A stretch of DNA of 42,374 nucleotides from Geobacteraceae bacterium (GTDB lineage Bacteria > Desulfobacterota > Desulfuromonadia > Desulfuromonadales > Geopsychrobacteraceae), in NCBI GenBank assembly GCA_007125165.1, contig SLDV01000002.1, positions 1-42,374 of the forward strand. The letters run 5' to 3'. The translations under genes were made by a program, and so were the position numbers. Below are positions 8,592-17,385 of the stretch, in pieces (position 1 is the stretch's first letter; each line of letters starts with the position of its first letter). The notes below the pieces were generated by a model that searched no databases, had not been told where the DNA came from, and worked only from the letters and a program-made list of their open reading frames with translations.

Positions 8592-9467
8592 TCAATCCTG
8601 CTTGATAAAATCAGCAGCATGATCGATCAGATAGCGGGCGATGCTGCGCGATGGCGGCAGGGTCGGCAATTGATCCAGAGCATACCATTGGGCGGCACAG
8701 AGTTCCTGATCGCGCAGATCAATGTCACCGCCGGCGTAATCGGCAACAAAGCCGCACATCAACTGACTCGGAAAAGGCCAGGATTGACTGCCCAGATAAC
8801 GGATATTAGTAATATTGATGCCGGTTTCCTCTAGAGCTTCACGCGCCATCGCCTCTTCCAACGACTCACCAAACTCGACAAAACCCGCCACCAACCCGAA
8901 TCGCCCTGTTGCCCACTCTCCTTTGCGCACCAGCAGGATCTGCTGACCGCGCACAATCAAACCAATGACACAGGGGTGAATGCGGGGGAAATGATGAGTA
9001 CCACACTGCAAACAGAACTTGCCCCACTCGCCGGGAAGGCGTTCCATGGTGCCGTCGCAATTACCACAGAAGCGGCTGGTTGCCTCCCAATGCAGGACCA
9101 TCAGACCTATGCCCCCAAGGGATGACAAGGAGGCCGGCAAGGTTGGCTCCGTGGCACGCAGATGATGGGCCTCCAGAGTTGCCGGCAGAGCGGTATCCTC
9201 TGGCACCTCCAGCAAGCGGCAGGGTTCTCCTTGCCATTGCCCCAGATACAGAGCGTTCTCTGCCAGTGGTGGAAGCGGGCAAGCGCCGGAGGGAAGCTGC
9301 TCTGGTCGTCCGCTGAGGGTGAAAAGTTGCATGCCCTGCAGCAGCACCCAGACGCCGTCGCCACCGGGATTCTGATCGGGTGTTGACAGGTCAAAGTAGC
9401 GGTCAAGACATGTACGATTAAAAGGCAGCGTGGAGATATCCATGGCACAAACAGATTGATTCAGCAT
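8592..9467 (-). CDS. nudC: NADH pyrophosphatase, NudC family NUDIX hydrolase
   Basis: A 291-residue protein that hydrolyses NAD(H) to NMN(H) and AMP and removes NAD caps from RNA in characterised relatives. A zinc ribbon is visible (CGNCDGTMER...FCLQCGTHHFPR). The NUDIX box lies in GFVEFGESLEEAMAREALEE with TGI following. The NudC-specific motif SQSWPFPSQLMCGF comes just after and marks NAD(H) specificity. The start codon overlaps the stop of the upstream NUDIX gene (TGATG), so both are probably one transcript. The first 40 residues are the usual less conserved N-terminal domain. Confidence 0.94.
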   Translation of the reverse strand: MLNQSVCAMDISTLPFNRTCLDRYFDLSTPDQNPGGDGVWVLLQGMQLFTLSGRPEQLPSGACPLPPLAENALYLGQWQGEPCRLLEVPEDTALPATLEAHHLRATEPTLPASLSSLGGIGLMVLHWEATSRFCGNCDGTMERLPGEWGKFCLQCGTHHFPRIHPCVIGLIVRGQQILLVRKGEWATGRFGLVAGFVEFGESLEEAMAREALEETGINITNIRYLGSQSWPFPSQLMCGFVADYAGGDIDLRDQELCAAQWYALDQLPTLPPSRSIARYLIDHAADFIKQD

Positions 9468-9991
9468 CAGACCCTCTTGTTCAAGGCGTACCGCAGCAGG
9501 GCTGTTTGTGTTTTGGCATCAGGAATCTCCCCCGCAGCAATCATCGTCAAGGCTGTAGCCAGATCGACCACCAGCGGCTCGATATATTCATCTGCTTCCA
9601 GAGCGGCTTCCCTCTGTTCGAGGTCGGTCGCGACAAAAAGATAGATCCTTTCATCACAAAACCCGATGCTGCTGTAGATAAAACCCAGACTCTCCAGTCC
9701 AGCGGCGTGATACCCCACCTCTTCGATCAGTTCCCGCCGCACGCAGGTCGCCGGATCTTCACCAGGTTCCAAGCGCCCGGCGGGAATCTCACAAACATAA
9801 TCACCGATAGATGGGCGGAACTGACGGATCAGCAACAAACGGCCATCAGCCATCACCGGCAACACGGCACATCCGCCCGGATGACGCAAAAACTCAAAGG
9901 TTGATTCACGCCCGTCAGGCATCCGGTGCCGTTCTCGTGTGATATCAAAAATACGTCCCTGGTAAAGCATGTCCTGCGTGAGCCTGCTCAT
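9467..9991 (-). CDS. NUDIX hydrolase, ADP-ribose pyrophosphatase-like
   Basis: The protein contains the NUDIX box beginning at GRLEPGEDPATCVRRELIEE, followed by VGY. Upstream is a beta region GCAVLPVMADGRLLLIRQFR, typical of ADP-sugar pyrophosphatases that split ADP-ribose to AMP and ribose 5-phosphate. I chose the ATG at 9991 (MSRLTQDMLYQGRIFD, 174 residues); the frame could also start at the TTG at 10003. The stop overlaps the nudC start. ADP-ribose and NAD hydrolases next to each other suggest a nucleotide clean-up pair, and ADP-ribose could also arise from the DraT/DraG cycle encoded 20 kb away, which is speculation. Confidence 0.88.
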   Translation of the reverse strand: MSRLTQDMLYQGRIFDITRERHRMPDGRESTFEFLRHPGGCAVLPVMADGRLLLIRQFRPSIGDYVCEIPAGRLEPGEDPATCVRRELIEEVGYHAAGLESLGFIYSSIGFCDERIYLFVATDLEQREAALEADEYIEPLVVDLATALTMIAAGEIPDAKTQTALLRYALNKRV

Positions 9992-10090
9992 GGTAATGTC
10001 CAATTTCCCGGTGTGGTTGATGTCAAAATAGTTTCATATTTAAAAAATACTCAATCTACATTTTATCCCTCGAAAAAAACCATCAAGCTC

Positions 10091-10218
10091 TGATGGCCAA
10101 GCAAAAAGCGCCAAACGCAAGGCGCGAAAGCATTGAACAATGAGGCGTGCTTATGTGCGTTGAAGCAGTGAAATAATTGCGGGAACGCTGCAATTGGCGA
10201 GTTTTTGCGACGTCATCA
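10091..10218. repeat. Dispersed intergenic repeat-like element with inverted ends
   Basis: A 128-base segment between two minus-strand genes. It starts TGATGGCCAAGCAAAAAGC and ends GTTTTTGCGACGTCATCA, whose reverse complement TGATGACGTCGCAAAAAC matches the left end imperfectly. Interior phrases such as ACGCAAGGCGCGAAAGCATT and the central GCTTATGTGC resemble a repeat family I recall as frequent between genes in Desulfuromonadales. The right end supplies the last bases of the HAD gene stop codon. Only one copy is in this window, so its repetitive nature rests on memory and on its inverted ends. Confidence 0.5.
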
Positions 10219-10947
10219 CAATTGCTCCAGAAACTGCTGCAAGACACGATGATCGCCGCGATAATGGCTCGGCCATCTTTTATCGTCACGCTCAACCAGC
10301 CAGGTATCGACCAGGAAGGTCTGCATGCCGACCGCTGCCGCTGCCAGATCGTGACTGCTGTCATTGCCCACCATCAGACAGCGCTGCGGAGGAACGTTGA
10401 GCAGCGCCGCAATTTCCCGGAAATACCCTGCCTGCGGCTTGCAGTAACGGCTGTTTTCGTAGGTGGTAATATGACGGAAAAATGACCGATCCACACCCCC
10501 CCACTCCATCCGCGCCTCGATCATGAAGCGTGGAAACACGGGGTTGGTGGCCAAAACCATAGGAATGTCGCGGCAATGACAGTCCTTGAGAATACGCTGG
10601 GCCAGAGGGATCGGATGAACCAGATGCTGCAACTCATCCAGATGGTGCGCGGCATAGTGCTCAAGGCTCTCTATCAATAGAGTTTCCGCTACACCGAGCT
10701 GCTCCTTGAGCACGGCAAACAATCGCTCCTCGTTGCTGCAAAGACCATTACCCTCTTCACTGATCAGACTCCGGATGGCCTCGATCATGGCTCGCGAAAA
10801 ACGCCGTGGCTTGACCAGGGGTGCACAGAAAGCGGCCAGCCGCTCAACGTAGCGGGGGATAAACTGATCCATCTGAACACGCAGCAGAGTCCCATCCAGA
10901 TCAAAAAGAATCACCTCTACCTTTTCCTTGGCGTCACGACTGAACAT
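10216..10947 (-). CDS. HAD-superfamily hydrolase (phosphatase)
   Basis: A 243-residue protein with HAD motif I FDLDGTLL at residues 15-22 (nucleophile Asp15-x-Asp17), motif II around VLATNPVFPR (Thr), a lysine region CKPQAGYF, and motif IV MVGNDSSHDL with the Mg2+-binding aspartates. A helical cap domain lies between motifs I and II. It is probably a cytoplasmic phosphatase of small phosphometabolites; the substrate cannot be told. The start ATG is preceded by GGAGAAAAGTAA. The 3' end abuts the dispersed repeat, and the gene is divergent from the XRE-cupin regulator. Confidence 0.88.
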   Translation of the reverse strand: MFSRDAKEKVEVILFDLDGTLLRVQMDQFIPRYVERLAAFCAPLVKPRRFSRAMIEAIRSLISEEGNGLCSNEERLFAVLKEQLGVAETLLIESLEHYAAHHLDELQHLVHPIPLAQRILKDCHCRDIPMVLATNPVFPRFMIEARMEWGGVDRSFFRHITTYENSRYCKPQAGYFREIAALLNVPPQRCLMVGNDSSHDLAAAAVGMQTFLVDTWLVERDDKRWPSHYRGDHRVLQQFLEQL

Positions 10948-11086
10948 TTACTTTTCTCCTGCCTGTCGACTTCAAATAAAACAATCAGGCTGTTGCCTTC
11001 TATCACATCGCCATCGTTTACGTCTATTCCCGAAGCGCAACAAAGCTTGACTGAACCCTCAATGGACGCTAAAAGTTAGGCTGCTG

Positions 11087-11103
11087 AACAGATTTATTCT
11101 GTT
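11087..11103. promoter_or_regulatory. Short palindrome upstream of the XRE-cupin regulator, candidate operator
   Basis: AACAGA-TTTAT-TCTGTT is a perfect 6-base inverted repeat with a 5-base spacer, 43 bases upstream of the regulator start. Regulators of this class often bind a palindrome at their own promoter. The assignment is positional inference. Confidence 0.35.
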
Positions 11104-11146
11104 TAGTTTCCAACCGGTGGCATTGACAGCAAGCAGAAGAGGAACA

Positions 11147-11740
11147 ATGGACGCATTCAGGGCCGAAGTAAAAGAACTCAGGATCGGGCTGACTATTCGT
11201 GAACTGCGCCAGTTGCGACGGATGACCCTGCAGGACCTTGCCGTTGAAACGGAGCTGTCAAAGCCACTATTGTCACAGATTGAAAATGATCAGGTCATCC
11301 CTCCCCTGGCGACCTTACTGCGCATTGCCAAAGCCCTGAAAGTTCCCCTGCAGAAATTTTTTGAGGAGGAAGACAATACCCAGAAATGCCTGGTCATCAG
11401 GGCCGGAGAAGCGGATCGCATGAATCGCCGTCCGAGCCACGGCGGCAAGCCGCAGCCATACTTCTATCACTCTCTCGCTTACGGCAAGAAACATAAACAT
11501 ATGGAGCCCTTCCTGGTGGAATTTGATCCGGGCCGAACAGAACAGTCACAACCGGTCCGCCATCCCGGGGAAGAATTTTTCTATATTTTAGAAGGCAAGG
11601 TTGAGCTACAACACGGCAACGACACCTACATCCTTGAAGCGGGAGACTCCGTCTACTGGGATTCCAACGAACCCCACAGTCTTAAAGCCCTGGGCAATGC
11701 AATTGCCCGCGGCATCGCAGTACTCTACACAAAAAGTTAA
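11147..11740 (+). CDS. XRE-family HTH regulator with C-terminal cupin sensor domain
   Basis: The ATG at 11147 has AGAGGA six bases upstream; the longer frame from a GTG at 11117 is less likely. The 197-residue protein begins with a helix-turn-helix: IRELRQLRRMTLQDLAVETE (about 17-36), then KPLLSQIENDQVIPPLATLL. The cupin domain (about 110-195) contains HPGEEFFYILEGKVEL and EAGDSVYWDSNEPHSL. XRE-cupin proteins typically sense a small ligand and regulate neighbouring metabolic genes. Neighbours are a HAD phosphatase (divergent) and elbB (downstream, 175 bases), so the target is not clear. Confidence 0.9.
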   Translation: MDAFRAEVKELRIGLTIRELRQLRRMTLQDLAVETELSKPLLSQIENDQVIPPLATLLRIAKALKVPLQKFFEEEDNTQKCLVIRAGEADRMNRRPSHGGKPQPYFYHSLAYGKKHKHMEPFLVEFDPGRTEQSQPVRHPGEEFFYILEGKVELQHGNDTYILEAGDSVYWDSNEPHSLKALGNAIARGIAVLYTKS

Positions 11741-11915
11741 ATGAGCCTCTGTCACCCCAAAGAGCTGATTTTTTGTTAATATGAAACTGTTCGCCCAGCA
11801 GGGCAATGGTTTGCGCACATTTTCCCCTTAAGTCTTCATCCGGGGCAACTCCGGAAAACACAATGTAGTTTCCGATTCGGAAGCCACTCAACACTTATGA
11901 CTACAGGAGGTTGTC

Positions 11916-12578
11916 ATGCCAAAGATCGGTGTCATTCTTTCCGGCTGCGGTGTCTATGACGGCAGCGAAATTCACGAAGCGGTCATTACCCTTCTCGCCC
12001 TTGACCGCGCTGGCGCAGAAACCCTTATTATGGCTCCTGATGTTGAACAGCAGGTGGTCAACCACCTCACCGGTGAAACCATTGAGGGAGCCGTTCGCAA
12101 CGTGCTGGAAGAATCTGCCCGCATTGCCCGCGGCAACATTAGCGACATAGCAAAAGTCACCGCAGAAGATTTTGATGCCCTCTTTCTTCCCGGAGGCTTC
12201 GGAGCAGCAAAAAACCTCTGTGATTTTGCTTTCAAAGGTCCCGATTGTGACGTCAATCCCGACGTAGCGCGTCTGATTAAAGCAACGGTCGCAGCCGGCA
12301 AACCTTTGGCCGCGGTCTGTATTGCCCCCGCCCTGCTGGCAAAGATTCTTGGCAAAGAGTTGCCCGGTGTGAAGCTCACCATCGGCACCGACGAAGGCAC
12401 CGCCGGGGCCGTCAATTCCATGGGTGCAACCCACGCCAACTGCCCGGTCGACGAATTTATTGTTGACGAGAAAAACAAAATCATCACCTCCCCGGCCTAC
12501 ATGCTGGCGGGACGTATCAGCGAAGCGGCGGAGGGAATCGAAAAATCTGTCGCCGCACTGATGAGGATGCTTCGTTAA
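11916..12578 (+). CDS. elbB: ElbB-like glutamine amidotransferase-fold protein (DJ-1/PfpI superfamily)
   Basis: A 220-residue protein starting MPKIGVILSGCGVYDGSEIHEAV, the highly characteristic N-terminus of ElbB (isoprenoid biosynthesis protein with amidotransferase-like domain, reported as a glyoxalase in E. coli). The nucleophile-elbow cysteine lies in KPLAAVCIAPALLAKI, and the FDALFLPGGFGAAKNL motif precedes it. AGGAGG stands just before the ATG. A role in detoxifying reactive aldehydes is family-based inference. It lies alone between the XRE-cupin regulator and rubredoxin. Confidence 0.93.
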   Translation: MPKIGVILSGCGVYDGSEIHEAVITLLALDRAGAETLIMAPDVEQQVVNHLTGETIEGAVRNVLEESARIARGNISDIAKVTAEDFDALFLPGGFGAAKNLCDFAFKGPDCDVNPDVARLIKATVAAGKPLAAVCIAPALLAKILGKELPGVKLTIGTDEGTAGAVNSMGATHANCPVDEFIVDEKNKIITSPAYMLAGRISEAAEGIEKSVAALMRMLR

Positions 12579-12604
12579 GATGACAGGCAAATAAATTACC
12601 GGGA

Positions 12605-12633
12605 TTGTAATAATTAATCCAGTCTGCTATCTT
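12605..12633 (+). promoter_or_regulatory. Candidate promoter for the rubredoxin gene
   Basis: TTGTAA (12605-12610) and TATCTT (12628-12633) are 17 bases apart, 43 bases before the rubredoxin ATG. Each hexamer matches the sigma-70 consensus at four of six positions. Weak pattern-based call. Confidence 0.35.
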
Positions 12634-12675
12634 TCTTCGTCACTTATTCATTTCAATTGTCAAGGAGAGATATTC

Positions 12676-12834
12676 ATGCAGAAGTACCGTTGTGTTGTGT
12701 GTAATTATATTTATGATCCCGAGGTGGGCGACCCGGATAGCGGTATAGAGCCCGGAACTGCTTTTGAGGACATCCCTGAAGACTGGATTTGCCCACTTTG
12801 TGGAGTCGACAAATCAAACTTTGAGCCGGCCTGA
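12676..12834 (+). CDS. Rubredoxin
   Basis: A 52-residue open frame, starting [20 protein letters not shown] and containing [16 protein letters not shown]. The two C-x2-C pairs (CVVC and CPLC) bind a single iron in a [Fe(SCys)4] centre. The length, the internal [18 protein letters not shown] and the aromatic residues are all canonical. AAGGAGAG precedes the ATG by about seven bases. Rubredoxin is a cytoplasmic one-electron carrier used in oxygen/peroxide detoxification in anaerobes. It is probably a single-gene transcript: promoter-like hexamers lie upstream and a strong terminator lies 34 bases downstream. Confidence 0.97.
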   Translation: MQKYRCVVCNYIYDPEVGDPDSGIEPGTAFEDIPEDWICPLCGVDKSNFEPA

Positions 12835-12867
12835 TTGCCGGCAATCTACTGAATCGGTTTAGCTTGC

Positions 12868-12904
12868 AAAAAGGCCCGGCGGCGGTATCGCTGCCGGGCC
12901 TTTT
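12868..12904 (+). terminator. Intrinsic terminator after rubredoxin
   Basis: A 12-bp perfect stem, AAAAGGCCCGGC pairing with GCCGGGCCTTTT, closes a 12-base loop and ends in TTTT. It lies between rubredoxin and lipA, so lipA needs its own promoter. The A-rich 5' arm could also let it work for the opposite strand. Confidence 0.9.
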
Positions 12905-12952
12905 CTGCTAATAATAGAGACAGGTTCTCTACTCGCTGAAACTGAGGTTGCC

Positions 12953-13858
12953 ATGAACAGAAATGTCACCATCGGCCCCACCCCGGAACCAGGCGCCAAG
13001 CCCGATTGGTTGAAAGTCAAGTTTCCCGCCGGTGAAAATTACCGCCGGATCGATCGCTATCATCGTCGGCAAGGTCTGAATTCCGTCTGTCGCAGCGCCG
13101 CCTGCCCCAATCAGGGAGAGTGCTGGAACAAGGGCACGGCAACCTTCATGATTCTGGGCAGCAACTGTACTCGCACCTGCTCATTCTGCAACATCGGCAA
13201 CCGTCCGACCGAATCTCCCGATCCGCAGGAACCGAAAAAGGTTGCAATGGCTATCACGGAACTCAAGCTCAATCACGCAGTGATCACCGCGGTGACCCGT
13301 GATGACCTGCCTGACGGTGGTGCCAGCCAGTTTGCCGCCCTGGTCCGGGAAATCAAAACGTCCAGCCCAAACTGCACCATCGAGCTGCTTATCCCCGATC
13401 TGCAGGGGAATCATGAGGCTCTTGCGCAGATCCTGCAGGAAGCTCCGCACATCCTTGGGCACAATCTGGAAACGGTACCGCGCCTTTATCCCCGGGCCCG
13501 TCCGGAAGCTGATTACCAACGCTCCCTCAAGATTCTGACACACACGCGAAAACTGGCACCAGCAGTCATCACCAAGTCGGGGTTAATGCTGGGGATGGGC
13601 GAGGAGCGCGCAGAGGTGATCGCAGCGCTCCAGGATCTGCGCGACAATGGTTGCCAAATTGTCACCCTGGGACAATATCTGGCTCCGACCAGACAGCATC
13701 ATCCGGTTGTCCGCTATGTCACTCCCAACGAATTTTCTGATTACGCTGAAACCGGTCGGTCCTTCGGTTTTGATCATGTCGAAGCCGGCCCCCTGGTTCG
13801 CTCTTCGTATCACGCAGAAGAGCAGTTTATTGCCGGCAAGGCTCAACTTCATGGATAA
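12953..13858 (+). CDS. lipA: Lipoyl synthase
   Basis: A radical-SAM enzyme of 301 residues that inserts two sulfurs into protein-bound octanoyl groups. It has both diagnostic cysteine sets: the auxiliary cluster CRSAACPNQGEC and the radical-SAM CTRTCSFCNIG (CxxxCxxC), plus the C-terminal LVRSSYHAE serine ligand region. The product lipoylates the E2 subunit encoded by sucB 3.5 kb downstream. The next gene, a thioesterase, overlaps lipA by 8 bases, so they are cotranscribed. No lipB is present in the window. Confidence 0.97.
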   Translation: MNRNVTIGPTPEPGAKPDWLKVKFPAGENYRRIDRYHRRQGLNSVCRSAACPNQGECWNKGTATFMILGSNCTRTCSFCNIGNRPTESPDPQEPKKVAMAITELKLNHAVITAVTRDDLPDGGASQFAALVREIKTSSPNCTIELLIPDLQGNHEALAQILQEAPHILGHNLETVPRLYPRARPEADYQRSLKILTHTRKLAPAVITKSGLMLGMGEERAEVIAALQDLRDNGCQIVTLGQYLAPTRQHHPVVRYVTPNEFSDYAETGRSFGFDHVEAGPLVRSSYHAEEQFIAGKAQLHG

Positions 13859-14246
13859 CTTCACCATCGTTAGGCCCGAGCACCTGAATCACCATGGCTA
13901 CCTTTTTGGCGGGGTCATGCTCAAATGGGTTGATGAAAATGCCTGGCTGGCAGCGTCACGCGATTATCCCGGCTGCAATCTGGTCACCCTCGGAATGACC
14001 GCGTGTCGATTCAAGCATCGAGTTAAAAATGGCTCGATCCTGCGCTTTAACATGCACAGGAGCAGTCAGGGGCGAACTTCGGCAACTTACGATGTAACGG
14101 TATTTGCCGACGCACCGGGGGCAATTGTCGAAGAAGAAGTTTTCAGCACAGCCGTCACTTTTGTACGCCTCGGCTCAGATGGCCAACCCTGTGAACTGAC
14201 GCAGTCAAAAGAAAAATCACAACAAAAAAGCCGCGAACCCCATTGA
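13851..14246 (+). CDS. Hotdog-fold acyl-CoA thioesterase
   Basis: The real start is the ATG at 13851 inside the end of lipA (MDNFTIVRPEHLNHHGYLFG); the longer open frame upstream is within lipA. At 131 residues it is one hotdog domain: NHHGYLFGGVMLKWVDENAW holds the conserved Asn/Gly and the catalytic aspartate/glutamate region of the YciA/BACH-like thioesterases. The tail is rich in Lys and Ser. It probably hydrolyses acyl-CoAs; chain-length preference is unknown. Overlap with lipA suggests translational coupling, perhaps linking fatty-acyl turnover and lipoate synthesis. Confidence 0.88.
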   Translation: MDNFTIVRPEHLNHHGYLFGGVMLKWVDENAWLAASRDYPGCNLVTLGMTACRFKHRVKNGSILRFNMHRSSQGRTSATYDVTVFADAPGAIVEEEVFSTAVTFVRLGSDGQPCELTQSKEKSQQKSREPH

Positions 14247-14296
14247 GCGGGCGAACGCAGCTTGATTGTGTGTCTTGGGAAATAAAAACTGACGGA

Positions 14297-14485
14297 TCAG
14301 GCGGTCACATCAAGATTCAACCCTTTGCCGGTCTGCTCGGCAATTTCCAGACGCATTTGTTCGTTTTCCTCCATCTGTTCCGTTTTTTCAGTGGTTTTGG
14401 TTAACACATCGAAGCCTGCCTGTGCTTTATTTGAGGCAATATCCTGATTGACCATGACTGTTGTTGGTCCAATTTCCAGTGCCAT
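14297..14485 (-). CDS. Small 62-residue protein, possibly YjfB-like
   Basis: A strong ribosome site (AAAGGAGAAACTC) precedes the ATG at 14485. The protein is MALEIGPTTVMVNQDIASNK, then a helical stretch (AGFDVLTKTTEKTEQMEENE) and a C-terminal LNLDVTA. The pattern of an Ala-rich helix, a Val-Leu-Lys helix and a final ...LDV(T/K)A resembles the YjfB family of putative motility-associated small proteins, though I cannot confirm this. It stands alone, divergent from sucA. No flagellar genes are near. Confidence 0.65.
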   Translation of the reverse strand: MALEIGPTTVMVNQDIASNKAQAGFDVLTKTTEKTEQMEENEQMRLEIAEQTGKGLNLDVTA

Positions 14486-14603
14486 GAGTTTCTCCTTTCG
14501 TTGGAATGCAGCATTTATACGCTACCAGAAAGAGGGTCCGCAGGTCAACATTTTATTTGCACTTTTTAATTCTTTTTTCTTGTCGCCATTGTACCCAGAC
14601 TTA

Positions 14604-14632
14604 TTGCGGCAAAAGAATGACTGCTTTATACT
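14604..14632 (+). promoter_or_regulatory. Candidate sigma-70-type promoter for sucAB
   Basis: TTGCGG (14604-14609) and TATACT (14627-14632) are 17 bases apart and end 24 bases before the sucA ATG. The predicted leader is under 20 bases, with no clear ribosome site before the ATG. Confidence 0.45.
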
Positions 14633-14656
14633 TGTCCCGGCTCGAATGAAAACATA

Positions 14657-17383
14657 ATGGATTTTGTTGATTTTTACCCTGCCTCAATGGTGAGTAAACA
14701 GATGAGTATTGCACACAATGTCAGCACAGAGTGGTTGGAGTCGCTTTACCAGCGCTATCTGGAAAGCCCGTCACAGGTACCTGAAGAATGGCGTTCCTTT
14801 TTCATGGGATTCGAGTTCGCCAGCACTAGAGATACAGGCGGTAGCGACAGCAAACCGGCTGCCGTCCAGGCATTGATTCGCCGCTACCGGGAACTCGGCC
14901 ACATGTATGCCTGCGTTGACCCCCTGACTCCTTGCTCTCTGGATCACCCTTTTTTGCAGTTGTCCGCTTTCGGACTTGACGAAAAAGACCTTGAGCGGAC
15001 CTTTTCCGTTGTCGATTTTATTCTTGAACAAGCACCTCTCAAAGATATTGTTGATATCCTGCAGCAAACCTACTGCCGCACCCTCGGCATCGAATTCATG
15101 CACGTCCCAATACCGGAAGAACGTAGTTGGTTGCAAAAACAAATCGAAAAAAACAGCAACCGCGCGGAGCTCTCTCTCGAAAAAAAGCTTGCTGTTTATC
15201 ACGCTTTACTTAAAGCGACGCACTTTGAGAACTTCCTTCATCGAAAATTTGTCGGCCAGAAACGCTTTTCCCTTGAAGGGGGTGAATCGATGATTCCCCT
15301 TCTCGATCACATTGTCGAGCGTGGGGCCGAACTGTCCATTGAACAGATTGTTATCGGCATGGCCCACCGTGGCCGCCTGAATATTCTTGCCAACATTTTT
15401 GAAAAACCGCTGGAGAATATATTTGCCGAGTTCGGCGACAACGCCTGTTACCAGATTGTTGGAGAGGGGGACGTCAAGTACCACAAGGGTTATACCGCCT
15501 ACCGCAAAGTATCAGGCAGGGACGTACGCATTTCCCTCGCCTCCAATCCGAGTCACCTGGAAGCAGTCAACCCGGTTGTCGAAGGCAAAGCACGTGCTCG
15601 ACAGGATCGTCACCCCAAAGATGGACGTCGCCACATCATGCCTCTGCTGATACACGGTGATGCCGCTTTTGCCGGCCAGGGGATGGTTACAGAAACCCTG
15701 AACTTATCACAGCTCGACGGCTACAGGACCGGTGGCACAATTCATCTGATCATCAACAACCAGATCGGCTTCACTACAGCACCGACCGATTCCCGTTCGA
15801 CCCTTTACGCAACAGATGTTGCCAAAATGCTCAATACGCCGATTTTCCATGTTCACGGCGATGATCCTGAAGCCATGATCCAGGCTGCCAACGTTGCCCT
15901 CGACTACCGTCAACGCTACCGCAAAGACATCGTTATCGAGATAATCTGTTATCGCCGCCATGGTCACAACGAAGGGGATGAACCCTTTTTCACTCAGCCG
16001 CTGATGTACGAGAAAATCCGCAACCATCCCTCCACTGTTGAGATTTATAAAAATCAACTATTGATGGAAGGGATCAGCGAAGAAAAGCTTGGTCAACTCA
16101 GCGCTGAAGTCAACAAGCGCCTGGAAGACGCTATGGAGCGCCAGGTTTGTGGTCTGCATGAAATTTTCCTCAAGCAATGGTCACATATCTCCCGCAACTT
16201 CAGCTTTGACCCGGTTGAAACCGGTGTTGGCGCCGAGACACTGCGTGAATTGAGCGGACAACTGGTCGCCTTGCCCTTGCAATTTTCCGCCCACCGTAAA
16301 ATCAAGGCACTGCTGAAAAAACGCCACGATGCCATCAGCGAAGATAGCGGCATGGACTGGGGAACGGTAGAAGCCCTGGCGTTTGCAAGCCTGGTCAATG
16401 AGGGCACATCTATCCGTCTGTCAGGACAGGATTCCCGGCGCGGCACCTTCAACCACCGTCACGCAACCCTTTACGACTCCAAGACCCCGGCAAAGCACAC
16501 CCCCCTGGCCGAAATCGCCAAGACCTCCGGCTGCCGTTTCGACGTCTATAACAGTCTGCTGTCAGAAGCTGCCGTTATGGGCTTCGATTACGGCTATTCA
16601 GTCGAGACTCCCGACGACCTGACCATCTGGGAGGCCCAATTTGGAGATTTTGCTAATGGTGCCCAGGTGATTATCGACCAATTTATCGCCAGCAGTCTGT
16701 CGAAATGGGATCGCCCCACTGGCATCACCCTTTTCCTCCCTCACGGCTATGAAGGACAAGGGCCGGAACACTCCAGCGCCCGTATTGAGCGGTTTTTACA
16801 ACTCTGTGCCGACAACAACATGATTCTCGCCAACCCCAGCACCCCGGCGCAGTTTTTTCATCTGTTACGCCGCCAGATGCGTCACCGCTACCGCCGCCCT
16901 TTGGTTATCTTCACCCCTAAAGCGCTCCTGCGCCATCCTGCTTGCGTATCATATCTGAAGGATCTGGAAGAAGGGCACTTCAGAGAGATTATGCCCGACC
17001 CCCTGAACGTAAAAAAATGCCGGCGAGTGCTTCTGTGTTCCGGCAAAATCTTTTACGAACTTGCCCAGCGCCGCGAAGACGATGGGCACAATGACGTTGC
17101 TATTGTCAGAATTGAACAGCTTTACCCCCTTCATAAAGATATGTTGAACGAAATTCTCAGCAGCTACCCGGCGCAGGCGGAATATTACTGGGTTCAGGAA
17201 GAGATCGCCAACGCTGGTGGCTGGCATCACATGCGCCCACGACTGCGGCATTTGATCGGCAAGGAGCCGATTTACGTTGGCCGCAAGGCCTCGGCAAGCA
17301 CTGCCGTCGGCTCGCATCGGATTCACAAGGAAGAACAGGAACAGATCCTTCACAATGCATTTGCACCCGCAGACAGAGGTTGA
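14657..17383 (+). CDS. sucA: 2-oxoglutarate dehydrogenase E1 component
   Basis: Thiamine-diphosphate-dependent decarboxylase of 908 residues (usual length about 900-950), the first enzyme of the 2-oxoglutarate dehydrogenase complex. The N-terminal E2-binding region (TEWLESLYQRYLESPSQVPE) is followed by the E1 core IGMAHRGRLNILAN, the ThDP/Mg2+ motif around HGDAAFAGQGMVTETLNLSQ, NNQIGFTTAP, and the C-terminal half with FDYGYSVE and LPHGYEGQGPEHSSAR. The complete TCA-cycle enzyme suggests oxidative metabolism of acetate or other acids. Start choice between 14657 and an in-frame ATG at 14690 is unsure because the ribosome site is weak. sucB follows immediately. Confidence 0.96.
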   Translation: MDFVDFYPASMVSKQMSIAHNVSTEWLESLYQRYLESPSQVPEEWRSFFMGFEFASTRDTGGSDSKPAAVQALIRRYRELGHMYACVDPLTPCSLDHPFLQLSAFGLDEKDLERTFSVVDFILEQAPLKDIVDILQQTYCRTLGIEFMHVPIPEERSWLQKQIEKNSNRAELSLEKKLAVYHALLKATHFENFLHRKFVGQKRFSLEGGESMIPLLDHIVERGAELSIEQIVIGMAHRGRLNILANIFEKPLENIFAEFGDNACYQIVGEGDVKYHKGYTAYRKVSGRDVRISLASNPSHLEAVNPVVEGKARARQDRHPKDGRRHIMPLLIHGDAAFAGQGMVTETLNLSQLDGYRTGGTIHLIINNQIGFTTAPTDSRSTLYATDVAKMLNTPIFHVHGDDPEAMIQAANVALDYRQRYRKDIVIEIICYRRHGHNEGDEPFFTQPLMYEKIRNHPSTVEIYKNQLLMEGISEEKLGQLSAEVNKRLEDAMERQVCGLHEIFLKQWSHISRNFSFDPVETGVGAETLRELSGQLVALPLQFSAHRKIKALLKKRHDAISEDSGMDWGTVEALAFASLVNEGTSIRLSGQDSRRGTFNHRHATLYDSKTPAKHTPLAEIAKTSGCRFDVYNSLLSEAAVMGFDYGYSVETPDDLTIWEAQFGDFANGAQVIIDQFIASSLSKWDRPTGITLFLPHGYEGQGPEHSSARIERFLQLCADNNMILANPSTPAQFFHLLRRQMRHRYRRPLVIFTPKALLRHPACVSYLKDLEEGHFREIMPDPLNVKKCRRVLLCSGKIFYELAQRREDDGHNDVAIVRIEQLYPLHKDMLNEILSSYPAQAEYYWVQEEIANAGGWHHMRPRLRHLIGKEPIYVGRKASASTAVGSHRIHKEEQEQILHNAFAPADRG

Positions 17384-17385
17384 AT

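Noticed and set aside
11901-12590. 229-codon minus-strand open frame opposite elbB
   Set aside because: ElbB on the plus strand has a strong start, ribosome site and family signature; the antisense frame has none.
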